NCBI GenBank assembly: GCA_958510875.1
Contig: OY294068.1
Span: 26,702,297-26,766,296, forward strand
Direction of reading: 5' to 3'
Source of the DNA: Endomychus coccineus
Lineage: Eukaryota > Arthropoda > Insecta > Coleoptera > Endomychidae
DNA length: 64,000 bases
Shown here piece after piece: positions 1-11,175 of the stretch. Every line of letters starts with the position of its first letter. The first letter of the stretch is position 1. The notes beneath the pieces are model-generated. The model was not told where the DNA came from. It did not search any database and saw only the letters and a program-made list of their open reading frames with translations. The translations under genes were made by a program, and so were the position numbers.

Positions 1-445
1 GAGACAGTCATCTAGTGTGACTACGCCTATGGTGGTCCCTGAAATTATAGCTTTTTTAGCCGCATTGTCTGCTAAGGTATTTCCTTTGATTCAAGCATGT
101 CCTTTCACCCATAGACAATTAATATTGGCACCTAGAATATACAAGTCAAAAAATATCATTAGGATATCGGTCACAATTTTTATTTTTATAGTGTTTTAGA
201 GTTTCGCATTTTATTGATTTAAGTACAGACATGGAATCTGATACTATTATTGAATTACTTGTGTTAGTTTTGTTTGCCTATTCGAGTGCCTTCAGTATTG
301 CTATTGCTTCTGCAGTAATATCGAGGTTTCATTCGGTAATTTATAGTATTCAGTATCCCATTACTCATTGAGGTGGTACAATAAACATTGTGCATTAGTT
401 ATTGTGCAAATACAATATCTGATTTCTATATCACAGTTAGGCTAG
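1..445. other. unassigned AT-rich flank
   Basis: No convincing coding signal. The 19 bases at 395-413 recur with one difference at 2205-2223, on the far side of the TTAGG-flanked LINE, so this flank and the distal flank share sequence immediately outside the telomere-type arrays. Confidence 0.5.
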
Positions 446-481
446 TAGGTTAGGTTAGGTTAGGCTAGGTTAGGTTAGGTT
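446..481 (+). repeat. interstitial TTAGG telomere-type array (left)
   Basis: About seven units of GGTTA/TTAGG with one GGCTA variant. TTAGG is the ancestral insect telomere repeat. The array abuts the 5' side of an R1-clade LINE remnant, and a matching array sits directly after that element's A-rich tail. Confidence 0.85.
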
Positions 482-768
482 TCTGGAAAATAGGAGCCTC
501 TTCTCTTGTGCGGAGCCTGAAAACCGCAACTAGGCGCGTCCCCATGTGGCGGATAGGGGAATGCTCATGGCCCTGTTGCCAGCAGAGTCAAGGGTAGGAG
601 TAGATATGCTCCCGCGGACCAACAGGCACCCCGACCCTGGATAGATTATGGGACTCCCAGTCACATGTTACCGAGAAGAAGGTGACGGATAGATTGCGGC
701 TGATACGGAGAACGATATGTTCCGGAAGAGAAGCTCATCTCATCATAGATAACTTACTGAAACATACA

Positions 769-1190
769 GGAAATATCGACCAACTGATAAAGTACTGAAA
801 CACAGGTACCTTAATATTGAGAAAAACAATATTTTGGTACAAAACGAGACACCACAGGAAACATCCATAGCGTGATGGAGTAGTGGAAACCCAGAAACTA
901 GAACATTATGTTTAAAACGAAACAAACAGGACATATCAACGAACCGATATAGTACTGAGACTTAGATACCTTGATATTGTGGAAAAACAATATTTTGGTA
1001 CAGATACACACAGGAAAGACCCATAACGTGATCAAGTACTGAAACCCCAGAAACCGTAACATCGGTAAAAAAACGAAATATAGGAAGTTATCGACAGAGG
1101 ATAAATTACTAAGACAGAAAATACCGTAAAATTGGGTATCAACCATATTACGGTATAAACATAAACGAAGGTTTAATCAACGTAAATATT
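769..1190 (+). repeat. three decayed tandem units of about 155 bp
   Basis: Units begin near 769, 927 and 1080 (spacing 158 and 153). Each opens with a form of ACAGGA-ATATCGAC followed by GATAAAGTACTGA-AC and then an ACAATATTTTGGTAC block, the third being most diverged. The array lies in what looks like the 5' untranslated part of the LINE. Confidence 0.7.
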
Positions 1191-1245
1191 AACATTAAAC
1201 ATCAAAGGAAACTCAGTTCGATATAACATCGACAAACAAAGAGAA

Positions 1246-1400
1246 AGACGCAGTCCATATCATGAAGCAATGTGATAAACGGTCCCGGGATATGGATGAA
1301 GATATGAGAGGTTTTAGCAGGTATGCTCTAATAAACTTGAGTGAGTCCTGCACTATCTGAAGTGATAGATAAAAGCTGACGGTGTGCATCAAGCATTTCC
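1246..1400 (+). repeat. 150-bp direct repeat, copy 1
   Basis: Contains CGGTCCCGGGATATGGATGA and ends near CATTTCCTC. The same order of motifs recurs at 2008-2158 just before the A-rich tail. It is either a subterminal repeat of the LINE or the 3' end of a separate copy. Confidence 0.75.
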
Positions 1401-1509
1401 TCAGGAAACTAAATTTGAGAACGACCAGTGCCTATCGTACTACTTCCAGCGAAGCAATCTAAGTATTAGCCGGCTCCCCTACATTACATCTGATAGTACA
1501 GGAGCGTAA

Positions 1510-1953
1510 AGATACTCACGAAGGTTTATCGAAAATAGAAGCAAGAAGAAATCTCATGCGAAATGGGCAAGACCGATGGGACACAACCACGAAAGCCGCT
1601 CATACAAAGAGTTTGATACCAAATATAGAGAAATGGCTCATGAGGAAACATGGCGAAGTAAACTATTACATGACTCAAGTCCTAACAGGACATGGATGTT
1701 TAGAGAAAACCTTTGCCGATTTAAATTAATAGACGATAATACATGTATATATTGTGGAAGCGTAAATTCCACATACCACACCATCATTGTTTGCCCCAGA
1801 TGGGAGATAAAAAGACAAACGATACATGATTTTCAAGAGAAAACATCAGATCTTAAAACTATGATAAATAGTATGATTGAAAACGAACAATCTTGGAAAA
1901 ATTACGAAGAGATAGTAAAGAACATCATTAGAAAGAAAGAAGAAGAGGAGTAG
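1510..1953 (+). pseudogene. R1-clade LINE ORF2 C-terminus (zinc-knuckle region)
   Basis: Two overlapping frames together give the extreme C-terminus of an R1-type reverse transcriptase polyprotein. One frame (about 1560-1705) reads W-D-T-T, LIPNIEKW and TQVLTGHG, the usual block before the zinc knuckle. The other (1576-1953) carries the knuckle itself, with C57, C60, H68 and C73 of its 125 codons in a CIYC...H...CPRW arrangement. A frameshift near 1705 separates them, so the reading frame is broken. In live R1-clade elements this knuckle lies downstream of the RT domain and helps bind the RNA or target. A 3' untranslated repeat and poly(A) follow. Confidence 0.75.
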
Positions 1954-2007
1954 GAGAGAAACTCATACCTCAAAACATATCTTAAAAAAGAAGGGAAAAC
2001 AAATCAG

Positions 2008-2158
2008 AAGCAGTCCAAATCCTCAAGGAATGTCAGAAGCGGTCCCGGGATATGGATGAAGATAGAGAGGTTTTAGCAGGTAGCTCACAAGAGTAGTCCT
2101 GCACTATCGAGCAGTGATAGAAACGAAGCTCTCGGCGTGCATAAAGCATTTCCTCCCA
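2008..2158 (+). repeat. 150-bp direct repeat, copy 2
   Basis: Second copy of the block at 1246-1400, here followed by the A-run and the right TTAGG array, so it occupies the 3'-untranslated position of the LINE. Confidence 0.75.
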
Positions 2159-2171
2159 ACAGAAAAAAAAA

Positions 2172-2190
2172 GGTTAGGTTAGGTTAGGTT
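2172..2190 (+). repeat. interstitial TTAGG array (right)
   Basis: Four GGTTA units directly after the A-run of the LINE. The orientation is the same as the left array, as expected if the element had inserted inside one telomere-type tract. Confidence 0.85.
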
Positions 2191-4007
2191 GTTAACAATC
2201 ATTATTGGTTATTGTGCAAATACTTGCATACAGAAGGGTGGTTGGCCTAGGCAGCAGGTACTACATGCTGATTATCTGACCTGACAACCAGGTTATCCAG
2301 TAATCGCAAGTCATCCTGAGGGTCCTAATCTGATTCTAAATTTACTTCTCTTCTGTATCAGTGTATCAGCATACACTGTTCTTGATTCTTGCAACATGTT
2401 CAACAGTAGAGAAATTTCCATAAGTCTGTGTTGCAACTCAATTGAGTTATCGCCGACAACGCAGTATCCTCAACAACAACTGAAACCTATAACGTGATAT
2501 GACATTGCAAATATGGTTTTCAAGGAAGACGCTTATGGACTGTTACATGCAAATTCAAAAATTGGCCCATTCTCATCCACAGAATCATTCCAGAAAACAT
2601 CCTATTTTCTTCCAGCCTCATTCATTGAATCTGGATTTTCACCACAGAACAACCCGGATGCAACAATTTTCGCGACCCACAGAGCCATTTGAATGAAAAT
2701 GAGCTTTATCGCTCAATACGAGTTTTATCTTGTACTAACCAGTCTCAACTGCTGTGTATACGGGGCACTATGATGAAATTAATACAATTTCGATCACCCT
2801 GTATCTGGAAATTCGAGCACGTATCAATTGATTAGTCCTCATTGTAATTTACTGTAACTAGAGGAATGTACAATAGCTTTGTCAGTTCACTGCAAAAGTT
2901 GATGAGAACACCCCAAGTTGTTGTAAAACGCTTTTCAGTGACAGTCATAGGACATTACGAAATACTGTCTATGGTTAGTAGATCAGTGAGGATCTCTACA
3001 ATTTCATTTCTACGTGACATAATTCCTTCCATATGCAGGCTTCCCACAGCGTTATATGAATCACAATCTTTATAGTTTTTTTTCACAATATAATACATAA
3101 AAGACTATTAAAGTAGAAAGATTCTGAAGTATTGAAGGGGATGATGAAGAACATACTTCCGTTGATACGCCATTTACTTTGAATACAATTGAAATGGAAT
3201 GCTAGTGTATACTAACCATACTGAGAATGGAACTACCGCACTCCAGGGTGAAGTAGATTGTACAACGGTCGCGGGCGAATACATTTTGTTGCATCAACCG
3301 CAGATGGTATATAAATCGCAGTTTGCTACTGAAATGCCACTGTCAGATCGATTTCTACCTACCCTTTGCCGGTTATACATAAACTCTAATTGGAGCATTT
3401 TCAAACACTGTAACTTAATTTCGTCAATTAATTATCTCGGGTTCTATTGACTATTTCAGGTTCAGCCAAATGTATCAGTGACGATAATATCATATGTAAT
3501 GGAATAATAGAGATTATTTCATTAGATTCCATATATTTACTAATTCTATAATTTGCTCTACTTTCTTAAAATCGGTTCCGTAACCTACTTACGTTACCGA
3601 TATAGTAAATAGAAATGTTATGATAATAAATATGCAACAGTAAGGTGAGAGCAACCTTCGTAAAAAGAAAAGGCTTTACCTTGATGATTTGTATATGGTT
3701 AACGGAAGTAATTAGCATAAGTGGGTATAACGTAGTATAATAGAATATAATGTAGTATAATGATGTATTAAGAGTATGACTGAAGATCATGCCAACATAA
3801 TGTGACACACATGTCAATCTACGATTGTTAATAGTACAAGTTATCTGAATGTATAAGTGTTAAAATAAACCATAACTAATCATCGAGTTATTTCTACATT
3901 ACCCATAGTTACGTACCCAAGGAACCTGAATACTACATGCCAAACAGTACAAAGGACCTGAATACTACATGGAGATCCATGCGAGCCCTTTTCTTTAAGG
4001 GAAGGCA
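2191..4007. other. unassigned sequence
   Basis: No supported gene. Short open frames (for example 3199-3450) show no recognisable domain. At 3918 and 3951 a 17-base phrase (ACCTGAATACTACATGG-like) is duplicated 33 bp apart. A single ACCCTGTA motif near 2797 resembles a mariner-type terminus but no partner end was found. Confidence 0.4.
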
Positions 4008-4170
4008 AATATTATTGAAATGGAAATGGGAAATTCAAGAATGGAATGGTGATTAAGGGTAATGGATAAGGAATCAGCATTGGGAATGAAAGTGAAGGAC
4101 GAAAACGGAATGTGAATTGGAAATGGACATTGCATTGGGGTTGGAAAGCGAAATAAATTCAAGTATGTCA
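4008..4170 (+). repeat. purine-rich (GGAAATGG/GAATGG) tract
   Basis: About 160 bp in which nearly all informative bases on this strand are G or A, with repeated GGAAATGG, GGAATGG and GGAATG words. It is degenerate and looks like a decayed simple-sequence array. No coding interpretation is supported. Confidence 0.5.
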
Positions 4171-7100
4171 ATGTCTAAATTTTATAAGGACTATGTGCTG
4201 CAATATGGAAAACACAAGCGACCAAAGGGAAGGACCCAGCCCAGGCAGTTTCACTTTTCCACATCCACACGGTGCTTATGGAAATTTTTGTTTTTTAAGT
4301 ACAATTGTTTAGGAAAATGTAGGACAATGCGGTAGAGAGAAGCGCGCAAATACGCGCAGCTGTATGGGTATAATATATTTATTATATGAATTTGATTAGT
4401 AGAAAATATTTAGAATTGGTAGATTTACCATAAAATAAATAGAATTATTAAAAATTCAGATTTTAAGACATGGAATACCAGATCAGGGTAATTTATTTTG
4501 ATTATTATTAGATTATTAAATTTCTCTTAAAGTAGATAATGTTTAGATATTAGTTCAAGTGCACTAAGAATACTATGTGATATTAAATAATATTGATATG
4601 TTTATATATTATATCAATTGAGGATTTATAAAATTTGAAATAGAAATGAATTCAACGATATATTTGTTTTACTAGGGAAAAAATTCTCCCAGTAAGCATT
4701 AATAATGATGAATGTTAGATCCACAGAAAGTGTGAATAATACAGGATAGTCCAGAGTCGATACATTTATGAATGTAGGACACATGAAGTGTCGAGAGCAA
4801 TTCTCTTCCTTTAAAATATGGGAATGGTATAATTACTAGATACAAAGTAATTCTTGTTTATAGTTATATCCATTTACAATGATTTTTTTTGTTGATAAAG
4901 GTCATTATAGGGAATAATCTATTCTAATAGGCAATAAATATATCGCAAGCTATAAATTCAAATATTATTATGTAAACAAAAAAATATATATAACTAAATA
5001 TATTTTGCTGATGTTATGTTTATGATTATTGTTCAATGAACATTAAATGCAGACAAATGAATAAACAATTTCAGTAGTACGAAGTACTAAGAGGATTGAT
5101 CATCAGGAGGTTACCACAGGCTATTAAAATTACGCACGAAACGTATTCAATCTAGATTTAGGTCGAACAAAGGTTCCACAAAGATATAATAAAGGTTATA
5201 GAGATAGATTGTGACATACGTAGGTCTGCAGCTTTGTTCCGCATATGACTTAGGTACACTGTAGAAAAGTCTGATAGCAGTAATATGAGTTACCAAATAT
5301 TTTACAAGGAATACAGATATTGCGAAAGGCAGATCTGCAAGATATGTAGCTAAATATCGACGTTCACTTATGTAGATCGTTGAGATCATTTAGCAGTACC
5401 TAACATGTATCAGATGAATTATTGTAGATTCAAGGGGATTCACAAATTGTTGGTTAAGCCAAATGGGTAAATAAAGCAAGTAGGGAAAGATATGGAAGAA
5501 AAAGAATTTTAAAAGATTATATTGGATTACGAAAAGACAAAACAATTAATTTTTTTGGTAAAGGCATAATAGTAGAAGTAATAATAATAATAAGAGAGAC
5601 AATAAATGGAATACCAAATACAACAAGCAGGTCAAAAATTATTATCAACGAAGTGAAGATTACGCGATTCCCAAATCAACATTAAATTATCATGTAATAT
5701 AATTTTTTTTCTCTGATATATTAATAGAATAACAAATGTAACTATATCATTCATAACATAAATAAATAATGTATTCAATGTAAAGGAAATTCGAGCAATA
5801 GAAATAAAAAACGTGAGCCATCAAAAAATGAAAAAATGAAACGAGAAATAATTTTTATGGTTAAAAGGTCACATCCCAAAACTGAGGTTATCCACTAGTT
5901 TGATGCACATTTTGGATACCAACCTACCAAAAAAATGTCAAAATGTTAAAATCCGTAAAAAATACAAAAGTTAGAAGGGTGGTAAGTCCTTAACGTGGAC
6001 ACACTGTATATCAATAATCGAACTTTCCTATTCGTCAAAATCAATATTACTATTTCCGGTTATACAGAAAGCACTAAGAATTGTCAGCAGCGTCAGAAAA
6101 AAACTTGTGATAATAAGAAAATCATATTTTACAGTTTTCAAATAATTGAAGTCTAGAGCCGCTTAATTTTCAATGGGCACCGGGTGTTATAGATATGGTT
6201 ACTAACTAGTAAAATTGAGCGCAATGCTTTCTACTAGGTTTGTTCATTTCACCAGAAAATCATGTAAACCGACTTGAGAACTCATTTATAACTGTGTAGG
6301 TTCAATCTATAGATGACCTAAATAATTTCCTTTGTGTGTAAAGTGTATTTGTATAATGCAAAGAGGGCACAGTGACCATATGTAAGGGAGGAAGTCATTC
6401 GAGGGTGCTATGCGGTAATAATATGCAAGTACATAGAGGGTCTGTGGAATTCTGATGACGTAACTTGGGTCAACGACGCGGATTATCGGACATACCATCA
6501 ACATTCCAGAACTGCTAGCAGTTCGCGCCGACCGAGCCACATGTATATTATGTTTGGCAGAATCCACAAACGCACCCGCTAACTTCCCTGTTGCCCACCA
6601 CAGATAACCAAACCAAAACTCAATAAATTACGGTCGTTGAAAATAACAAAACAGTTATTGAAAGTAAAGAGAAATAAATGAATGATTCAAGGAATGCCGA
6701 GATCGGAATTTGGTAGATCAGTTGCTTTAACAATATTTTACAAGATAATTGATTTTTGAAACCGTTACTTATTATAATTTCACGATAAACTAAACAAAAC
6801 TGTTTTTTAATTTTTTTTTTGCGGTTTTATCCGTTTCGTGTATTTTTGAATCGACCTAGGCTATTTTTGACATGATGTGTGTGTTTGAGTGTGTATAAAA
6901 ACTGGGTATTATCATCATCATCATAACCGTTATTTCTAGCAATTTATATGATTCTGTTTAATTCTAAATGGAAGTTGATCTTTATTTTATGGGATACTAA
7001 CAAATCTATGTATCATAGGGTTTTAGGCTGCTAACTTGTGTGCTTGCTGGTTGAAAGAAGTGTTCTGTATTTTTCAATGATAACGATTCCTTCCGTGTAA

Positions 7101-8078
7101 TAGAAAGTTCACATACACTATAAATAAGAAACAATCAATCTAATTCACAATACTGTTACAGTATTGAGGACCTTTCAGCTACCAAGTACCCAACATCAGA
7201 GTTTACTCTGACTTAGCATATTTTATTGCCATTTACAGACTATGGGAGTAAAATTTAATTCGATATCCTAATAAAAAAACACTTATACACGCGAAGAGAA
7301 TCAACTGTTGATTCTTTGTATTGAGATCTCTCGATCATCACTGTTAAGTATCCCAAAGTACTAGTATATTCAGACTTCTATCTGAATTATTTTAACCAAA
7401 GTGAACGATAGACTTTTAAATTATCAATTCATTCAATCATTCATTGGTTGAATGAATATAGAATGATTGAATAAATAGTAAGTTTGCTAATCAACAATAA
7501 CTGCAGAAGTTATAGCAGTAGCTGAACGTGTTGTTATTATTATATCAGAGTATTTGAGCCTGATAATATATCACCACTTCCCACAAGTGTGTCTTCAATC
7601 ATAATATATTTTAGCTCAAGATAGATACATGACGGTTCTGCTAAAACACTATTCTCCCCCTTTAAAACAATATGTGCCTAAGGAATGTTATCATTTCCTG
7701 TTTAAAAATACACAATACACAATAGCAACTATTGTTGTACTATTCATAATAAGTTCTAGGACAATGAATTATAGAAATTAAATGTTGTTACCTACCACGA
7801 ACTAGGAAACATTCATTCATCTGTTTTATCATAATGGATAAGCTCCAATCATCATACGGTCAAGAATTTGGGTTCTTCCCCAAATTATTTGTCATGGCTA
7901 GACTATTTTTGAGATGATGTGTGCATTATATGTTCGTGTGAATTATCGGTCGTATGGATTTAAAATTTTGCAAATCGATTTAAAATAGTGAAAATGTACA
8001 TTGTTTCAAGACGTGCAGCCCCCTTGTATGTGGCGTTTTCGACATCCATCTCCAGTTTTTCAAATGAAGCTATAGTTT
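4171..8078. other. unassigned AT-rich sequence
   Basis: No recognisable gene. A phrase around 6858-6890 (CTATTTTTGA-ATGATGTGTG) recurs near 7905-7930, suggesting a faint dispersed repeat. An imperfect palindrome of ATTCATTCAATCATTC type occupies about 7425-7480. ACACTGTATAT near 6000 resembles a lone mariner-type end. Confidence 0.4.
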
Positions 8079-9240
8079 TCATTGAACTATCCAACAGTGT
8101 GTTTCAGGTTTCAAATATACACTAATACTGATACTAAATAATATCAATATACTTTTTTTTACACAAAAACCTGGACAAGACTGCTGCGCGCCCCGAAGAT
8201 GTAGCTTTTTGTGCTGCCCAAACGATAAAAGCCCCCACCCGGGCAATTTGAGATCCAAAGTCCTAAGAACTTCACAAGCTATACTCAGAATCACACTCCG
8301 ATTCATACCCTCCAGACTAAGGAGTTCCCTACCTCCCTGGTGACGTGGGAGATACATGTGGGAAACGCATGACCTAGGATGGAAACTGTGATGGCTATGC
8401 ATCATTTTCCGGGTGTCTTTGTCTATGCAGCTCATCGACCGTCCATGTCGTCACTCCACAAGAGTTAAGCAGGACTGGGTCGGTATGCATATTTGTTGCA
8501 GACGCCTTTTTCTCACTCGAAAGTTCGGAAGACCAAATATTTCGAACAAGGTTCCTGTACTTACCGCGGAGAACCACCTTTACCTGGGAAGCGTCATAAT
8601 TAGAAATTGAATTCCCTGGTATCGATAGGTCTCTCCAGCATCAAGGTGTTTGAAAATGCTTCCGTCCGCAAGCAGTATATTCTCGTACATTCTGAAACAC
8701 CGCGCACTTGTCCAATCCCAACTCCATGCCTACGGCTCGTGTATATTCTTTAACCATGTTGAGAGCTTGATGGGAGTTTTTGTTCACAGAGGCATACAGT
8801 TCCAGATCATCCATGTAAAATAAATGGGTGATCTGATGCCTTCGGTCACTCGGTGGTCCAGAGTAATATCCACGAGTCCGTCTTAACGCAATAGAGAGCG
8901 GCAGCAGTAAGATATTGAATAAGAGGGGACTTAGGAGTCTCCTTGGAAAACACCCCTCATCAATGTTACCAATTCTGTCAATACTTTTTGTGTGCCTGAT
9001 GTAATTGCAAAACGAGTCTTCCACAGTGGCGACAGTGGGGTTGATACCGGAAGGCATTGGAGCAAGTATAATAATAGCTCATGTGATGTTGAATCAGATG
9101 CCTTGCGGTAGTCAATCCAGGCCATGGAATGTGTCCCGAATGATAGATCTATCTATCACCAGGTTGTCCCAGTTGATCCTGATGTTGATTTGGGTTCTCC
9201 TAGTTCTCAGATCAACTTGGGTTTTTTTCTAGCAGGCTTG
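8079..9240 (-). pseudogene. decayed LINE reverse transcriptase (R2/R4/NeSL-like)
   Basis: Reading the minus strand from about 9240 down, four overlapping frames give consecutive parts of one LINE polyprotein. These are an AWIDYRKA block (8931-9125), then SPLLFNILLLPL and the catalytic YMDD (residues 81-84 of the 8641-9057 frame), then the ATNMHTDPVLLNSCGV / WTVDELHR block (8395-8577), then DKDTRKMMHSHHSFHP and RHQGGRELLS (8079-8435). The last two blocks resemble the post-RT region of site-specific LINEs with a restriction-like endonuclease (R2, R4/Dong, NeSL). The clade is inferred, and no endonuclease domain is seen. Frameshifts near 8415, 8600 and 9000 make it a pseudogene. Confidence 0.7.
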
Positions 9241-9384
9241 CTCTACCAGATCTTTTGCGTCGCACCATAGGTGGTGCTGGTGCGGCTGGATATGGTTCTA
9301 GTGCTGCAGCCCGCCAGAGATTCGTTCTTATATAGCCAATTCTCCGCAGGTAGAATACTTGATTCCGCAATATCATCGCATATA

Positions 9385-10345
9385 CAGGATGTCCTCGAAC
9401 TGCGTGGCTAAAATAAAACCGAAGATTCTTTAATTCGAAAAAAATTTGATGAGCCATTTTACTTTTGCCTCAAGTGTCTTGTTTAGCCGGTAGAGAGCTT
9501 CAAAGTTGCAAAAATAATTTTGTTTTTTTGGTATAACTTGAGAACGTGATGGAGGACTTTTACAATATTTGGCAGGTGAGTTACTGTCAATAATAGCCGT
9601 TTTTGAGAGCGGAGCATAGAGCCTTAGAGACCATATAAATGGCTCAAACTTGAGGATGTAACGGGAAAAGTGTCCAGAACTTTTTTGTGTTCAATGTAAT
9701 TCACTCTATATTTTTTATGTAGATAGCTTATCTAATTTGAAAACTTTTCTTACTCTTAGAAAATTTTGATAAAATCAACGGATTAGCTTGAAAAAAATAA
9801 TTTTCGAGTCTCTGCAATTTTGGCTTACTAATTTTACTTGATTAAAATACCTTAGTTGCCTTTGCTTTTCTAATGTCATTTTGGCATTTGAAGAATTTAT
9901 TCTCAAAACTATCAGTTTTTACTTTGCTTTCCGTAAAAATTTTATAAAATTATGGCTCAAAATTTCACTAACACTGAAATGGTTGATATGTTATTGATTT
10001 ATGGACTTTGTCGTTGCAATGGCCGGAGAAGGGAAAGATATCCGCATCGCAGAATTCCAAATCGGCAAACCTTCGCGAAACTGGCAAATTTGAAGCAAAT
10101 CGCAGAGAAACTGGACGCAGACGGACAAGAAGGACGTTAGAGCTCGAAGAAGCGATACTGGAAGCGGTTGAAACTGAACCTGGGATAAGCACACTACGTT
10201 TGGGACTTCGTATTGGAGCCTCAAAATCATTAGTTCATAATGTACTGAAAGAAAAACTTGTATCCCTATCATATTAAAACAGTTCAAGACTTATTGCCCA
10301 TGAATCTTCGGTTTTATTTTGGCCACGCAGTTCGAGGACATCCTG
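9385..10345 (+). mobile_element. 961-bp TA-flanked DNA transposon, internally deleted
   Basis: Terminal inverted repeats of about 45 bp match with one difference (left end begins CAGGATGTCCTCGAACTGCG; the right end is its complement). TA dinucleotides flank both ends (9383-9384, 10346-10347). The termini and the TA target are those of Tc1/mariner-type elements. It carries only the N-terminal DNA-binding part of a transposase and so cannot be autonomous. It sits beside the minus-strand LINE remnant. Confidence 0.8.
9952..10277 (+). pseudogene. transposase N-terminus (DUF4817-like helix-turn-helix)
   Basis: Frame 9952-10140 begins MAQNFTNTEMVDMLLIYG and continues in a second frame (10008-10277) with RRTRRTLELEEAILEAVE and GASKSLVHNVLKE. 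This order, an ADMLLIYG-type opening, PHRR-PNRQTF, then a T-ELEEAIL...VH-VL helix-turn-helix, is typical of insect Tc1/mariner-related transposases carrying the DUF4817 domain. The catalytic DDE domain is absent. The frame change falls around 10010-10080. The 14.2-15.2 kb pseudogene belongs to the same broad family but is a different element. Confidence 0.7.
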
Positions 10346-10347
10346 TA

Positions 10348-10902
10348 TTCAACCAGCAGAAGTATCCAAAGTTCTTATTTTACGATTTTAATGACACACT
10401 ATTTGGTGCGGTATTTACGAAGAACATGTCCTGAACAAGGCGTCAATTATTCTCCTGCAGTTTTAGTTACCTAATGTTTCCAATATGAATTACGATCAAA
10501 CTGTAGCAATGGAAGCTACGCATAAAACTATGAGCTGTAGGAGGATACGCTTGAAATACAATGCTGTAAGATCAGCAGAACCGTTACAAATAGCTCTTCT
10601 ACTCTCGTTAAATTAAAATGTTGAATATAACGTGCACGAACTGCAATAAACCGATGAACGGCATTAAAGGGGATATGCTTGGTCTTATGCCGGAATAAAA
10701 CTGCATCGTTAACGCCCTTTATGAAAATTTTTCACTTTACAGTAAATGTTATATATTCAAATTTGTCATTCGCTCAATGATACGAATGATGAGTGTTTCC
10801 ACGTGGTGAATCTTTCATGAACTGTCAACGACATAGAGTATAAATTGACGTATTTCTACGTTCTTCGCTGTTCACGGTCAGCAGCTAGAAAATACGTATC
10901 AA
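10348..10902. other. unassigned sequence
   Basis: Sequence between the 961-bp transposon and a PLE 3' fragment. No coding or repeat signal recognised. Confidence 0.4.
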
Positions 10903-11060
10903 ATCACAACAGTTCAAGCCTCAAGCCTGCCCTGAAGATGCCACCTGTAATGGTTGGCGAAACGTCGGCATCAAGTCGAGCTATCGTGACGCGGAATCCA
11001 TCCGGAAGACAAGATTTTTCAAGATTAGCTGTCCGCGGAAGTCTACTATCCATGATTCTA
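10903..11060 (+). mobile_element. Penelope-like element 3' end fragment
   Basis: Contains CTGAAGATGCCACCTG, GGCGAAACGTCGGCATCAAG and CTATCGTGACGCGGAATCCA. The GAAGATG...CGAAACG combination is typical of PLE 3' untranslated regions. The same sequence recurs at 51605-51775, both inverted and direct, so it is a dispersed terminal sequence. No endonuclease coding remains in this copy. Confidence 0.6.
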
Positions 11061-11072
11061 CACCTGGAAGAA

Positions 11073-11175
11073 ATAGATAAATATATACAAAATTAACTTT
11101 CAGCTTCAAGGCAATAATATTAATCCATATTGTAATGTTAAAGTAAGCCTTGTTATTTATGGAAGCAAACACTTA
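11073..11175 (+). repeat. dispersed repeat family, copy 1
   Basis: Shares AATATTAATCCATATTGTAA and the following GTTAAAGTAAGC / TTATTATTTATGGAA-CAAACAC with copies at 38395-38500 and 46361-46462. It has no coding capacity and lies just downstream of a PLE fragment. Confidence 0.7.

Larger units (their letters stand above)
482..2171 (+). mobile_element. deleted SART/TRAS-like (R1-clade) LINE between TTAGG arrays
   Basis: The element runs from the end of the left TTAGG array to a run of A residues at 2162-2171 followed at once by GGTTAGG repeats. It contains a GC-richer 5' segment (about 485-720), three decayed repeats of about 155 bp (769-1190), a 150-bp sequence present twice (1246-1400, 2008-2158), and the C-terminus of an R1-type ORF2. 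SART and TRAS families are known to insert into TTAGG/CCTAA telomere repeats and to end in poly(A). Most of ORF1 and all of the endonuclease and RT domains are missing, so this is an internally deleted, non-autonomous copy. It could instead be two truncated copies in tandem, which would explain the repeated 150-bp block. Confidence 0.65.

Noticed and set aside
8413..8610. Plus-strand open frame opposite the LINE
   Set aside because: It lies antisense to readable LINE RT blocks and has no domain of its own.
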